A DNA stretch of 64,000 nucleotides from Variovorax guangxiensis. GTDB lineage: Bacteria > Pseudomonadota > Gammaproteobacteria > Burkholderiales > Burkholderiaceae_C. The stretch spans positions 1 to 64,000 of the forward strand of contig NZ_RXFT01000020.1 in assembly GCF_003952165.1 (NCBI RefSeq), in the 5' to 3' direction. Positions 28,507 through 38,055 of this stretch are shown in pieces. Position numbers and translations under genes: made by a program. The notes beneath the pieces were generated by a model that was given only the letters and a program-made list of their open reading frames with translations, was not told the origin of the DNA and searched no databases. The stretch's first letter is position 1. Each line of letters starts with the position of its first letter.

Positions 28507-29520
28507 TTACAGCGTCACGACGATCTTTCCGAAGGCGCCGCGCTCCAGATGATCGAGCGCTTCGGGCAATGCGTCGAAGCCGTAGCTCGCCGCGATCACC
28601 GGCTTGAGCGCGTTCGCATCGACGGCGCGCACCAGGTCCTCGAGCGCGCGGCGATGGCCCACGCCGATGCCCTGCACCGTCACGCGGCCCAGCACCATCG
28701 CGTAGAACGATGCGCTGAGCGTCTCGCCGCCGAGCATGCCGATGATCGACACGCGCCCACCCTGCTTCACGGCCTGCAGCGAGCGGTCGAGGTTCGGGCC
28801 GCTCGCGAGTTCGAGCACGTGGTCGGCGCCGCGCCCCTGCGTGAGGCGGCGCACTTCTGCGGGCCAGTCGCCGTCGCGCGCGAGCACGTGCGTGGCGCCG
28901 AGCGCGAGGGCCTGCGCGTGCTTGGCTTCGTCGCCGCCCGTCACCACGATGGCCCGCGCACCGTGCAGCCGCGCGATCTGCAGGCCGAAGAGCGCAACGC
29001 CGCCGGTGCCGTGGATCAGCACCGTCTCGCCCGCACGCAGCGCACCGGTCTCGGCCAGCGCGAACCATGCGGTGAGGCCCGCGCAGGGCAGTGTGCTGGC
29101 TTCGGCCAGGCTCAGCGTCCCGGGCGCGGCGACGGCCCATGCGGCATCGAGCAACACGTGCGAGGCCAGCATGCCGGGGCCGGGCCCGCCGAGCGGCGTG
29201 GTGCCGGCATGCCAGTGGCTGTCGATCCAGCCGCCCCAGAAGGTGTTGACGACGCGGTCGCCAACCGCGAAGCGCGTCACGCCAGCACCGATGGCCACCA
29301 CGGTGCCGGCCATGTCGGAGCCGGGCACGAAGGGCATGCCGATCGCCATGCCCATGCCGTCGCGGACCATCAACAGGTCGCGGTAGTTGAGGGATACCGC
29401 GCCTACCTTCACGAGGATCTGGTTCGCACTCGGCGTGGGCAGCGGCGCCTCGGCCTGTTCGAGATGGGCGCGGCCGAATTCGGGAAGCTGCCAGCGGCGC
29501 AGCGTTCGGGGTTCTTGCAT
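28507..29520 (-). CDS. NAD(P)-dependent medium-chain alcohol dehydrogenase
   Basis: The 337-residue oxidoreductase has a GroES-like domain (VSLNYRDLLMVRDGMG; FVPGSDMAGTVVAIGAGV) and a Rossmann domain with VLIHGTGGVALFGLQIARLHGA. The catalytic zinc ligands of classic ADH are missing, placing it with the zinc-independent reductase group. Start ATG 29520 has GGAG 9 nt upstream. It is divergent from a LysR gene 104 nt away with an intervening TATCC-N6-GGATA dyad, so it is probably that regulator's target. Confidence 0.88.
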   Translation of the reverse strand: MQEPRTLRRWQLPEFGRAHLEQAEAPLPTPSANQILVKVGAVSLNYRDLLMVRDGMGMAIGMPFVPGSDMAGTVVAIGAGVTRFAVGDRVVNTFWGGWIDSHWHAGTTPLGGPGPGMLASHVLLDAAWAVAAPGTLSLAEASTLPCAGLTAWFALAETGALRAGETVLIHGTGGVALFGLQIARLHGARAIVVTGGDEAKHAQALALGATHVLARDGDWPAEVRRLTQGRGADHVLELASGPNLDRSLQAVKQGGRVSIIGMLGGETLSASFYAMVLGRVTVQGIGVGHRRALEDLVRAVDANALKPVIAASYGFDALPEALDHLERGAFGKIVVTL

Positions 29521-29576
29521 GAAGGTGCTCCAGGGAAAGAAAGACAAGAAGCCTTCATGCTATTGACGATCAAAGA

Positions 29577-29592
29577 TATCCGGTGGTGGATA
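29577..29592. promoter_or_regulatory. Candidate LysR operator between dehydrogenase and lysR
   Basis: TATCC-N6-GGATA is a perfect 5-bp inverted repeat 33 nt upstream of the LysR ATG and 57 nt upstream of the divergent dehydrogenase. It fits the T-rich/A-rich dyad bound by LysR regulators in shared divergent promoters. Confidence 0.55.
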
Positions 29593-29624
29593 ATTTTCCG
29601 ATCAATGGCGCCTGAAAGTATCCA

Positions 29625-30533
29625 ATGAGCCAGCGTCTGCAAGGCATAGAAGAGTTCGTCGCGGCGGTGGAGGCGGGCAGCTTCGCGCTGGCCGCGCAGC
29701 GCCTGCACGTCACGCGTTCGGCAGTCGCCAAGAGCATCGCGCGGCTCGAATCGCGGCTGGACACGCGGCTCTTCCTGCGCACCACGCGCAGCCAGAGCCT
29801 CACGCAGGAGGGCCACGGCTACTACGAGCGCTGCCGCCGCGCGCTCGCCGAGCTCGAAGCGGCCGAGGCCATTGCCGACGTGGCGCGCAGCACCGCCTCG
29901 GGCCTCGTGCGACTGAGCATGCCGGCGATGCTGGGCCGGCTGAAGGTCGGGCCGCTGCTGCTGGCGCTGGCGCGGCACCATCCGCAGCTGTCGCTGGAGC
30001 TCTCGTTCAACGACCGGCGCGTCGATCTTGTCGAGGAGGGACTCGATCTCGCCATCCGCAGCGGCGAACTCGCCGACAGCGCGGAGCTGGTCGCGCGGCC
30101 GGTCGGCATGCAGTGGATGGTGCTGTGCGCCTCGCCCGCCTACCTGGCCGCGCATGGGCATCCCGCCGGCATCGACGAGCTGAAAGGGCACGGGGCAGTG
30201 CTCTACGCGCGCGACGGGCAGGTCTCGTCCTGGCGCTTCCACGACGCCGAGGGGCGCCTCGTCGAAGTGACGCCGCCGTCGCGGCTGCGCTGCGACAGCG
30301 CCGAGGTGCTGCTGGAGGCGGCCGTCGGCGGCATGGGCCTCGCGCGGCTGCCGGCATGGCTCGCGGCCGACGCGCTCGCGGCGGGTACGCTGGTGCGCGT
30401 GTTCGAAGAGCCCCGGCCCTTCGGCTTCGCGCTGAACGTGATCCGCTCGCGCAGCCGCTACCTGCCGCTGAAGACGCGCGTGGTGACCGACTGGCTGGCC
30501 GAGCACCTGCCGCCGTTGCTGGCCGCGCGCTGA
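29625..30533 (+). CDS. LysR-family transcriptional regulator
   Basis: The 302-residue protein has the LysR N-terminal helix-turn-helix (EEFVAAVEAGSFALAAQRLH, ARLESRLDTRLFLRTTR, residues 9-55) and a periplasmic-binding-like effector domain from about 90. The CASPAYLAAHG segment is typical of the CrgA/AaeR-like subgroup. It is divergent from the medium-chain dehydrogenase and probably regulates it. Start ATG 29625 gives the standard LysR spacing; the effector is unknown. Confidence 0.92.
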   Translation: MSQRLQGIEEFVAAVEAGSFALAAQRLHVTRSAVAKSIARLESRLDTRLFLRTTRSQSLTQEGHGYYERCRRALAELEAAEAIADVARSTASGLVRLSMPAMLGRLKVGPLLLALARHHPQLSLELSFNDRRVDLVEEGLDLAIRSGELADSAELVARPVGMQWMVLCASPAYLAAHGHPAGIDELKGHGAVLYARDGQVSSWRFHDAEGRLVEVTPPSRLRCDSAEVLLEAAVGGMGLARLPAWLAADALAAGTLVRVFEEPRPFGFALNVIRSRSRYLPLKTRVVTDWLAEHLPPLLAAR

Positions 30534-30589
30534 ACGCCTGTTGGGCGCTATCCTGCGCCTTCCAACAAAGACAACGAGGAGATCCGCGC

Positions 30590-31630
30590 ATGCGCCCAGC
30601 CGCCATCCGTCACATCGCCGTCGCCGCAGGCTTCGCCGCGGCAGCCCTTCTTGGAGCGTCGAACGCCGCCGCGCAAGGCACGGTCAACGCGCTGTGCAGC
30701 ACCGATGCCGGCTGGTGCGAGGCGGCCGCCGCGGCCTTCACGCGCGAGACCGGCATCAAGGTGCAGCAGGCCCACAAGGGCACCGGCGAGATCGGCGCCC
30801 AGCTGCGCGCCGAGGCCGCCAATCCCAAGACGGACATCTGGTGGGGCGGCACCGGCGATCCGTTCCTGCAGGCGGCCGAGCAGGGCCTGCTGGAAGCCTA
30901 CCGCCCGGCCTACATCAACGACCTGCACGACTGGGCGGTGCGGCAGTACGCGCTGTCGCAGAACATGGTGGGCGGCTTCTACACCAGCGCCATCGGCTTC
31001 GGTTTCAACACCGACGTGCTCAAGAAGAAAAAGCTGCACGAGCCCAGGTGCTGGGCCGACCTGATCAAGCCCGAATACAAGGGCGAGATCGAGATCTCGC
31101 ACCCCGCCACCAGCGGCACGGCCTACACCATCATCGCGGGGCTGGTGCAGCAGATGGGCGAGGAGGAGGCCTTCGACTACCTGAAGAAGCTGCACAAAAA
31201 CGTGACCAGCTACACCCGCAGCGGCCAGGCGCAGGCGCCCAACGTGGCCAAGGGCGAGGTGGCCATCGGCGTGAGCTTCATCTTCGGCTTCGAGCGCTGG
31301 CGGTATGACAAATTTCCGGTGAAGACCGCCGCGCCCTGCGAGGGCACCGGCTACGAGATCGGCGGCATCGCCCTCGTGAAGGGCGCGCGCAACAAGGAGA
31401 ACGCCAGGCGCTACTACGACTGGCTGATGAGCCCCGCGGGGCAGGCCATCGGCGGCAAGGCGGGCAGCCTGCAGTCGCCGGCCAACAAGACCTTCAAGCC
31501 CGATCCGCGCATCCCGTCGATGGCCGACGTGAAGCTCATCAGGTACGACTTCGAGAAGTACGGCAAGGCGGCCGAGCGCAAGCGCCTCATCGACCGCTGG
31601 ACGCGCGAGGTGGAGTCGTTGCCCAGATAA
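30590..31630 (+). CDS. ABC transporter periplasmic binding protein, iron/AfuA-like
   Basis: The 346-residue exported binding protein has signal peptide IAVAAGFAAAALLGASNAAA (cleavage about residue 29) and a class II periplasmic-binding fold starting GTVNALCSTDAGWCEAAAAA. The segment DIWWGGTGDPFLQAAEQGLL and the C-terminal YDWLMSPAGQAIGG are typical of Fe(III)/2-aminoethylphosphonate-type receptors. Two cysteines near the start (about 36 and 42) could form a disulfide. GAGGAG lies upstream of the ATG. No permease or ATPase is adjacent, so it is an orphan receptor; ligand unknown. Confidence 0.88.
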   Translation: MRPAAIRHIAVAAGFAAAALLGASNAAAQGTVNALCSTDAGWCEAAAAAFTRETGIKVQQAHKGTGEIGAQLRAEAANPKTDIWWGGTGDPFLQAAEQGLLEAYRPAYINDLHDWAVRQYALSQNMVGGFYTSAIGFGFNTDVLKKKKLHEPRCWADLIKPEYKGEIEISHPATSGTAYTIIAGLVQQMGEEEAFDYLKKLHKNVTSYTRSGQAQAPNVAKGEVAIGVSFIFGFERWRYDKFPVKTAAPCEGTGYEIGGIALVKGARNKENARRYYDWLMSPAGQAIGGKAGSLQSPANKTFKPDPRIPSMADVKLIRYDFEKYGKAAERKRLIDRWTREVESLPR

Positions 31631-31709
31631 ATTGGATATGGGACGCCGGATGCGGATAAGTGCCGTCGGCCCAGAGGCGGCGGGCGCTGGCCATCCGGTT
31701 TCTCCTGCC

Positions 31710-31737
31710 CTTGAAAAAGGCGGAGATCCCCCTATTT
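31710..31737 (+). promoter_or_regulatory. Candidate sigma-32 heat-shock promoter of htpG
   Basis: CTTGAAA (31710-31716) and CCCCTATTT (31729-31737) with a 12-nt spacer closely match the RpoH consensus CTTGAAA-N11-16-CCCCATNT. The element is about 75 nt upstream of the htpG ATG, as expected for a heat-shock chaperone gene. Confidence 0.8.
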
Positions 31738-31812
31738 CACGACGTTGGCAGGGCATCGTCCCTTCGGTGCCATGCCCGCTTAGAATTTTTTGGATTCGAC
31801 ATATCTTTTTCC

Positions 31813-33849
31813 ATGGCTGACTCCTCCAAAACCAAACTCCCGTTCCAGGCTGAAGTCGCGCAACTGCTGCACCTCGTCACGCATGCGCTGTACTCCAACA
31901 AGGAAATCTTCCTGCGCGAACTGATCTCGAATGCATCGGACGCCTGCGACAAGCTGCGCTTCGAGGCCCTCGACCATCCCGAGCTCTACGAAGGCCAGTC
32001 CGACCTCGACGTGCGCCTGAGCTTCGACAAGGCCGCGCGCACCATCACCATCACCGACAAGGGCATCGGCCTGTCGCGCCAGGAGGCGATCGACAACCTC
32101 GGCACCATCGCCAAGAGCGGCACCAAGGACTTCATGAGCAAGCTCAGCGGCGACCAGAAGGCCGACGCGCAGCTCATCGGCCAGTTCGGCGTGGGCTTCT
32201 ACTCGGGCTTCATCGTGGCCGACAGGATCACGGTCGAGTCGCGCCGCGCGGGCCTTCCGGCCGACCAGGGCGTGCGCTGGGCGAGCGGCGGCGCCGGCGA
32301 CTTCGAGGTGGCCGACATCACGCGTGCCGAGCGCGGCACCAGCATCACGCTGCACCTGCGCGAAGATGCAGACGAATACCTCAACGCCTGGAAGCTCAAG
32401 CAGATCGTCGGCAAGTACTCCGACCACATCTCCCTGCCCATCCTCATGGAGAAGGAAGAGTGGAAGGACGGCGAGAACGACCAGCCCGGCGACATGGTGA
32501 AGACCGGCGAGTGGGAAACCGTCAACAAGGCCAACGCCCTGTGGAGCCGCCCCAAGAAGGACATCACTCCCGAGCAGTACGAGGAGTTCTACAAGAGCAT
32601 CAGCCACGACTACGAGGCCCCGCTCGCCTGGAGCCACAACCGCGTGGAAGGCAGCACCGAGTACACGCAACTGCTGTACATCCCGGCCAAGGCCCCCTTC
32701 GACCTCTGGAATCGCGACAAGAGCGCGGGCGTGAAGCTCTACGTGAAGCGCGTCTTCATCATGGACGACGCCGAGGCGCTGATGCCCAGCTACCTGCGCT
32801 TCGTCAAGGGCGTGATCGACTCGGCCGACCTGCCGCTGAACGTGAGCCGCGAGCTGCTGCAGGAAAGCCGCGACGTGAAGGCCATCCGCGAGGGCAGCAC
32901 CAAGCGCGTGCTCGGCATGCTGGAAGACCTGGCGAAGAAGCAGAAGACCGCGCCCGAGAGCGGCGAGGGCAAGATCGACGTGGGCTCGGGCGAGTCGGTG
33001 CCGGCACCGGACCCCACCGAAGGCGTGACCGATGTTGTCGACAAGAACGCCCCCACCGCCGCTGAAACCGCCGCAGCCGCAGCCGACGAATCGGGCAAGT
33101 ACGCCAGGTTCTACGCCGAGTTCGGCGCGGTGCTCAAGGAAGGCCTGGGCGAGGACTTCGCCAACCGCGATCGCATCGCCAAGCTGCTGCGCTATGCCTC
33201 CACCACCACCGACTCGGTGAGCGTGAGCTTCGCGGACTACAAGGCCCGCATGAAGGAAGGCCAGGACGCCATCTACTACATCACGGCCGATACGCTCGCA
33301 GCCGCGAAGAACAGTCCGCAGCTCGAAGTCTTCAAGAAGAAGGGCATCGAGGTGCTGCTCATGACCGACCGTGTCGACGAGTGGGCGCTGAACTACCTCA
33401 ACGAGTTCGACGGCACGCCGCTGCAGAGCGTCGCCAAGGGCGCGGTCGACCTCGGCAAGCTGCAGGACGAGGCCGAGAAGAAGGCCGCCGAGGAAGCCGC
33501 CGAGTCGTTCAAGCCCATGCTCGAGAAGCTCAAGGAGGCGCTCAAGGACAAGGCGGAAGACGTGCGCGTGACCACGCGCCTGGTCGACTCGCCCGCCTGC
33601 CTGGTGGTGCAGGACGGCGGCATGAGCACGCAGCTCGCGCGCATGCTCAAGCAGGCCGGCCAGCCCGCGCCCGAGCTCAAGCCGGTGCTCGAGGTCAACG
33701 CCGAGCATCCGCTGGTGAAGAAGCTCGAGGGCTCCTCGCACTTCGACGACCTGGCCAACATCCTGTTCGACCAGGCCCTGCTGGCCGAAGGCGGCCTGCC
33801 GGCGGACCCGGCGGCCTACGTGAGGCGCGTCAACGCGCTGCTGGTGTGA
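31813..33849 (+). CDS. htpG: Chaperone HtpG (bacterial Hsp90)
   Basis: The 678-residue ATP-dependent chaperone shows all GHKL motifs: [42 protein letters not shown], and [19 protein letters not shown]. The middle domain has [26 protein letters not shown] and [19 protein letters not shown]. The C-terminal dimerisation domain ends [21 protein letters not shown] charged loop at about 380-430 is somewhat longer than in E. coli. The ATG follows a strong sigma-32-like promoter. Its stop overlaps the GTG of the following lipoprotein gene. Confidence 0.98.
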   Translation: MADSSKTKLPFQAEVAQLLHLVTHALYSNKEIFLRELISNASDACDKLRFEALDHPELYEGQSDLDVRLSFDKAARTITITDKGIGLSRQEAIDNLGTIAKSGTKDFMSKLSGDQKADAQLIGQFGVGFYSGFIVADRITVESRRAGLPADQGVRWASGGAGDFEVADITRAERGTSITLHLREDADEYLNAWKLKQIVGKYSDHISLPILMEKEEWKDGENDQPGDMVKTGEWETVNKANALWSRPKKDITPEQYEEFYKSISHDYEAPLAWSHNRVEGSTEYTQLLYIPAKAPFDLWNRDKSAGVKLYVKRVFIMDDAEALMPSYLRFVKGVIDSADLPLNVSRELLQESRDVKAIREGSTKRVLGMLEDLAKKQKTAPESGEGKIDVGSGESVPAPDPTEGVTDVVDKNAPTAAETAAAAADESGKYARFYAEFGAVLKEGLGEDFANRDRIAKLLRYASTTTDSVSVSFADYKARMKEGQDAIYYITADTLAAAKNSPQLEVFKKKGIEVLLMTDRVDEWALNYLNEFDGTPLQSVAKGAVDLGKLQDEAEKKAAEEAAESFKPMLEKLKEALKDKAEDVRVTTRLVDSPACLVVQDGGMSTQLARMLKQAGQPAPELKPVLEVNAEHPLVKKLEGSSHFDDLANILFDQALLAEGGLPADPAAYVRRVNALLV

Positions 33850-34517
33850 ACGGCCGGCCGCGTGTCATCCGGGCAGCGGCCGTCGTTCCGGCGGCGGCGC
33901 TGCTGCTCCTGGCGGGCGGCTGTTCCCACTACCACGTCGGCATTCCACTGGTGCCCGGGCTCTCGCTGGGGCTCGGCGCCACGAAGGACGGCAATTTCTC
34001 CGTCGGCTTGAACACCGGCTTCGGCCCGCTCGGCGCGGGCGTGGCGGTGAACAACGGCGGGCAGGTGTCGGGCTCGGCCGGCGTGGGCGTCGGCGTGGGC
34101 CCGGTGCGCACCGGGGTGAGCAAGAGCGCGATGCTCTACGACCCGAAGGGCCAGCCGGTGGCGGCGCCCGCCGCACCTGGCGCACCCGTTGCACCAGCCG
34201 CGGCGACCAGCGGGGTGGCCGCCGCTGCGCCCGCCGCCGCGCCCGGCACCCCCGTGCAGTACTACTCGACGCCAGAGGCGCCGTTCACGCCCGTGGCGCC
34301 TGTCGTTCCGCCGGCTCCGGTGGCTGCGGCGCCTGCGCCAGTCAGGAGGGCGCCGCTGGTCAAGATCACGCGCCCGCCGCCCGAGCCCATCGCGCCCGTG
34401 GCGCCTGTCGCCGCAGCGGCGCCCGCCGTGAACGTCACTTACCGCACGCCGGCCGTGGCCGCCGCTGCTGCATCGGCCCGCGAGGCCGGCACGCCTGGCA
34501 ATCCGGTCGCGCCCTGA
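33846..34517 (+). CDS. Putative lipoprotein, proline/alanine-rich
   Basis: The 223-residue product starts at GTG 33846, overlapping the htpG stop as GTGA. It has a signal peptide ([20 protein letters not shown]) and a lipobox-like AGGC at about 28. A glycine-rich segment [26 protein letters not shown] follows. The last 120 residues are low-complexity proline/alanine repeats ([33 protein letters not shown]) that would span periplasm or peptidoglycan. I recognise no family. Coupling to htpG is unusual for a lipoprotein and may simply reflect read-through translation. Confidence 0.65.
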   Translation: MNGRPRVIRAAAVVPAAALLLLAGGCSHYHVGIPLVPGLSLGLGATKDGNFSVGLNTGFGPLGAGVAVNNGGQVSGSAGVGVGVGPVRTGVSKSAMLYDPKGQPVAAPAAPGAPVAPAAATSGVAAAAPAAAPGTPVQYYSTPEAPFTPVAPVVPPAPVAAAPAPVRRAPLVKITRPPPEPIAPVAPVAAAAPAVNVTYRTPAVAAAAASAREAGTPGNPVAP

Positions 34518-34617
34518 TCTCTTCCTGATCCCGCTCGGCCCTTGTGGCCTCGTGCGCCCCGAGCCGCCCGGCATCGGGCGATGCCACTACCATGGCGCAG
34601 GACCCTTCCTCCGCCCC

Positions 34618-35610
34618 ATGACACGCCGCCGACCGCTTCTGCAGCAACTGCTGGCCATGACCGCACTCGCGGCCACGGCATGGCCGCCGCGTGCGGCGAA
34701 GGCGCAGTTCGCCTACCCCTCCAAGCCCATCCGCTGGATCGTGCCCTACCAGGCCGGCGCGGGCACCGACATCGTCGCGCGCACCATCGGCGCCCAGCTG
34801 GCCATCGACTCGGGCCAGTCGGTGACCATCGAGAACCGCGGCGGTGGCAACACCGCGCTCGGCGCCATCGAGGCGGCGCGCGCCCCGGCCGACGGCTACA
34901 CGCTGCTGTCGGCCGACAGCGGCACGCTGGTGTTCAACCCGGCGCTGTACCGAAACCTCAGCTACAACCCCTCGCGCGACTTCGCGCCCGTCACCCTGCT
35001 CGGGCGGTTGCCGATGGTGCTGCTGGTGGGGCCGGCCAGCGGCGTGAAGGATGCGCGGGCCTTCATCGACGACGCGCGCGCCTTCCCCGGCAAGGTCAGC
35101 TACGCCTCGGCCGGCACCGGCAGCCCGCAGCACCTGTCGATGGAGCTGCTCGAACGAGAGGCTGGCCTGGAAATGGTGCACGTGCCGTATCGCAGCGCCG
35201 CGGCCGCGGTGGCCGACGTGGCCGGCGGCCAGCTGCCGGTGATCATGTGCGACCTGGCCGCCTCGCGCCGCTTCATCCCCGGCGGCAGGCTGCGCCCGCT
35301 GGCGGTGGCGAACTCCGTGCGCCTGGCGCAGCTGCCGCGCGTGCCCACCTTCGCCGAGATCGGCCTGCCGCGCGTGGAGGCCGCCGCGCTCCTGGGCCTG
35401 GTGGTGCCCGCCAACACGCCGGGCGAGATCGTCTCGCGGCTGCAGCAGTCGGTGGCCAGCGCCATCCACAACCCCGCAGTGCTGCGCAGGCTGGCCGAGT
35501 TCGGCGTGGAGCCCGCGGGCGACACGCCCTCGCGCTTCGCGGCGCTGCTGCAGGGCGAATCGGCGCGGTGGCATCCGCTGATCCGCGATCTGAATCTTTC
35601 GTTGGATTAG
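34618..35610 (+). CDS. Bug-family tripartite tricarboxylate receptor
   Basis: The 330-residue exported solute receptor has a signal peptide ending RAAKA (about residue 29). The Bug motif follows: YPSKPIRWIVPYQAGAGTDIVART, then VTIENRGGGNTALGAIEAARAPADGYTLL. ATG 34618 gives the arginine-rich signal start. Bug receptors bind carboxylates or amides and deliver them to TctAB permeases; none is adjacent here, which is common in Burkholderiales. Ligand cannot be deduced. Confidence 0.9.
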   Translation: MTRRRPLLQQLLAMTALAATAWPPRAAKAQFAYPSKPIRWIVPYQAGAGTDIVARTIGAQLAIDSGQSVTIENRGGGNTALGAIEAARAPADGYTLLSADSGTLVFNPALYRNLSYNPSRDFAPVTLLGRLPMVLLVGPASGVKDARAFIDDARAFPGKVSYASAGTGSPQHLSMELLEREAGLEMVHVPYRSAAAAVADVAGGQLPVIMCDLAASRRFIPGGRLRPLAVANSVRLAQLPRVPTFAEIGLPRVEAAALLGLVVPANTPGEIVSRLQQSVASAIHNPAVLRRLAEFGVEPAGDTPSRFAALLQGESARWHPLIRDLNLSLD

Positions 35611-35780
35611 CCAGGCCCCTTGCTTGTCCCGGGAAGACAGCAGTACCAGGAGCCCACGAGCCGAAGACTGACATCGTCGTTGCGGCCGGGCCGGCAACCG
35701 GGCAGGCCGGACTGATGGAAATTCGCCTTCGCCGGCACGCGTGCATTCGCATGCGCCGCACGAACACAGGAGAGTTCCGG

Positions 35781-36146
35781 ATGTCCGAGACCCACAAGGC
35801 GATTCTCGAAAAGGCCAACGCCGCCATCACCCAGGGCGACCACGAAGGATTTCTCGCGTTCTGCACCGACGACACGAAGTGGACCTTCGTCGGCGACAGA
35901 ACGCTCGACGGCAAGCAGGCGGTGCGCGAATGGATGGCGACCGCCTACCGGGAGCCGCCCCGGTTCGAGGTGCACCGCCTGATCGCCGACGGCGACTTTC
36001 TCGCGGCCCTTGGCGAGATCACGCTGAAGGACGAGACAGGCAAGGCGACCCGCCATGCGTACTGCGATGTCTGGCGCTTTCGCGACGGCCGGCTGGCCGA
36101 GCTGCAGGCCTTCGTCGTCGAAGCCCGCCCGCAGGCCCAGGACTGA
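35781..36146 (+). CDS. NTF2-like/SnoaL-family protein
   Basis: The 121-residue cytoplasmic protein fits the NTF2-like cone fold: helix AILEKANAAITQGDHEGFLAFC, then KWTFVGDRTLDGKQAVREWM and strands LIADGDFLAALGEITL and YCDVWRFRDGRLAELQAFVVE. Members include isomerases, ketosteroid-like enzymes and ligand-binding proteins. Candidate catalytic acids are present but not diagnostic. The ATG follows AGGAG 11 nt upstream. The gene is separate from the Bug gene by 170 nt and convergent to the glycosyltransferase operon. Confidence 0.8.
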   Translation: MSETHKAILEKANAAITQGDHEGFLAFCTDDTKWTFVGDRTLDGKQAVREWMATAYREPPRFEVHRLIADGDFLAALGEITLKDETGKATRHAYCDVWRFRDGRLAELQAFVVEARPQAQD

Positions 36147-36153
36147 GGGCCGC

Positions 36154-37281
36154 CTACCGCTGCGCGTTGGCCGCGGCAAGCCCGTAAAGCAGCCCGACCC
36201 ATTGCCGGAGCCGCTCGATGGCCGCCTGCCGGCCATCGGCATTGCGCGCTGCGCCATCGGCAGATGCCGCGAGCAGTTCCTCCGCCGCGCCCGCCACCGC
36301 CCGCGCGAACTTCGGTGCATCGCCGCGCCACACCACCACCCGGTGCGCCAGCCCCAGCTGCGCCGCGCGGCCCGCGTTGATCGCCTGCTCGGGCTGGTCG
36401 GTGAGCAGCAGCAGGATCGGCTTGCGGTAGACCGCCGCGATCGACAGCGCCGCCATGCCCGGCGCCGAGACGATGAAGGCGCTGTGCGCGGCCGCCTCGA
36501 TCCAGTGCTCGTCGCGTGCGTGCCAATGCGGGCGATGCGCATAGCCTTCGCCGACGAGGTGCGCGGGCACGCCGGCGTCGGCGAGGCCCTGCTCGAGCCC
36601 GTCGGCCAGCGCCGGTTCCTGGAAGTGCGGGTTGAGGTAGACGGCCGCCACGCGCTGCCGCGTTGCATCGCCCCTGTCCACCGCATCGACCACCGCCACC
36701 GGTGTGGCCAGCCGGTGGCGGCCGTGTCCGTCGTGCTGCGGTTCGCCGTAGGCGAAGTCGTGCTCGATGCGCGCGAGGCTGCGGTCGATCTGCCAGGCCA
36801 CGATGCGGCCGAACACCCGGGCGACGAAGCCCGGCATGCGGCCGCTGAAGTTGGTTTCCAGCGCATGCCGCAGGCTCGCGCCGTACACGTGGACCACCTT
36901 GCGCCGCCAGATGGGCAGCCAGCCCATCAGCAGCAGCGCGGGGTGGAAGGAGTCGTTCACCACCAGGTCGGCATCGCGCAAGTGCGCGCGCAGGCGCCAC
37001 ACGTCTCGCAGCATGCGTTCGGGCCTGAACATGTACAGCGCCACGTTGCGGTCGGTCTCGCGGCGCAGCATGTTCTGCTGCGTGTCGAACTGCACCGCGT
37101 AGTGGCGCGAGAGCACCGGCGCGTCGATCCCGAAGCCGGCCAGGAAGCGCGCGCCTTCGTCGGAGGTGGTGAGCACGCGCACCTGCGCGCCAGCCTCGCG
37201 CAACGCATGCGTGCGCAGCTGGGCGCGCATCAGGTGGCCGCGCGCGTCCGCGGTCGCGAGGTAGAGGATGCGCGGCGGCAT
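36154..37281 (-). CDS. GT-B-type glycosyltransferase-like protein
   Basis: The 375-residue protein begins MPPRILYLATADARGHLMRAQ, an N-terminal GT-B Rossmann strand and loop. It has DLVVNDSFHPALLLMGWLP, and a C-terminal nucleotide-sugar-like segment (HSAFIVSAPGMAALSIAAVYRKPILLLLTDQPEQAINAGRAA at about 275-318) like the GT28/MurG donor-binding end. It starts 3 nt after the ferritin-like gene stop and is the last gene of a four-gene minus-strand operon. Transfer of a sugar to a lipid or glycan acceptor at the inner membrane is likely; acceptor and sugar are unknown. Confidence 0.75.
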   Translation of the reverse strand: MPPRILYLATADARGHLMRAQLRTHALREAGAQVRVLTTSDEGARFLAGFGIDAPVLSRHYAVQFDTQQNMLRRETDRNVALYMFRPERMLRDVWRLRAHLRDADLVVNDSFHPALLLMGWLPIWRRKVVHVYGASLRHALETNFSGRMPGFVARVFGRIVAWQIDRSLARIEHDFAYGEPQHDGHGRHRLATPVAVVDAVDRGDATRQRVAAVYLNPHFQEPALADGLEQGLADAGVPAHLVGEGYAHRPHWHARDEHWIEAAAHSAFIVSAPGMAALSIAAVYRKPILLLLTDQPEQAINAGRAAQLGLAHRVVVWRGDAPKFARAVAGAAEELLAASADGAARNADGRQAAIERLRQWVGLLYGLAAANAQR

Positions 37282-37284
37282 CGC

Positions 37285-38055
37285 TCAGGCGTGGTGCCGC
37301 ACCGGCGGTGCCGAGCCGGGGCGCAGGCGCAGCGCCACGCCGGCCAGCCACATGCCGAGCGCGCCGGTCACGCCGAAGCCGCGCTCGGTGTCGCGCACCT
37401 CGCGCATCACCCGCGCGAGCCGCTGCTGCTCGTGCGGCGCCACGCATCGCTGCAGCGTGTGGCTGCACAGCCGGATGTGGCGGTCCTCGTCGGCCATCAC
37501 GCGCGACAGCAGCGGATGCAGCGCGTGCTGCGGGCCGATCAGCGCGCAGTGGCGCTGCAGGATGCGCGAGGCCATCTGCTCGGCCGCGAGGCCGATGGCG
37601 TAGGCCGGCACCAGCCCGCCGTGCGCGAAGTGCGGCGCGTGGCGGCGGATCAGCGCCTGCCAGCGCGCGAGCTTGCGGCGGCTGAACCAGTCGGGCTGTG
37701 GCGCTTCTTCCGGCGACGCAGCGGCCTGCGCATTGCCGCCGCGCTCGACGATGGCCTGCGCGAACAGGCGCGCGTGCAGTTGCTCGTCGGCCAGGTGCTG
37801 GTCGAGCTGGCGCGCCAGCCACTCGGGCGGCGCGATGCGCAGTTCGCGCTGCAGGGCCTGCTCGGATGACTCCTCGCCCACCAGGTAGAAGCGCAGCAGC
37901 AGCATCTCGCCCTCGTTGCTCGCATGCAGCTGGCGCAGCGCGGCGCGCTTGACGTGATGCACCAGCCAGGCTTGCAGCGCGGGCCAGCCGCGCAGCCGCG
38001 GCGGCGAGAGGCAGTCGAAGCCGGGCGCGGTGCCGGATGCGGGTTCAGCGGCCAT
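37285..38055 (-). CDS. Ferritin-like diiron-carboxylate protein
   Basis: The 256-residue protein has a complete four-helix diiron ligand set: E48 or E50 in helix 1 (NEGEMLLLRFYLVG), ExxH at E91/H94 (LADEQLHARLF), E159 in helix 3 (GLAAEQMASRIL) and ExxH at E190/H193 (MADEDRHIRLC). This is the pattern of diiron oxygenases and ferritin-like proteins. It has no signal peptide. It overlaps the exported-protein gene by 11 nt and is 3 nt from a glycosyltransferase, so it is part of a glycan or glycolipid operon. A hydroxylase or oxidase acting on a lipid or sugar intermediate is a reasonable inference. Confidence 0.8.
   Translation of the reverse strand: MAAEPASGTAPGFDCLSPPRLRGWPALQAWLVHHVKRAALRQLHASNEGEMLLLRFYLVGEESSEQALQRELRIAPPEWLARQLDQHLADEQLHARLFAQAIVERGGNAQAAASPEEAPQPDWFSRRKLARWQALIRRHAPHFAHGGLVPAYAIGLAAEQMASRILQRHCALIGPQHALHPLLSRVMADEDRHIRLCSHTLQRCVAPHEQQRLARVMREVRDTERGFGVTGALGMWLAGVALRLRPGSAPPVRHHA

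Noticed and set aside
35650-35720. GGCCGG-rich dyad upstream of the NTF2-like gene
   Set aside because: Imperfect and typical of base composition; no promoter or regulator logic supports it.
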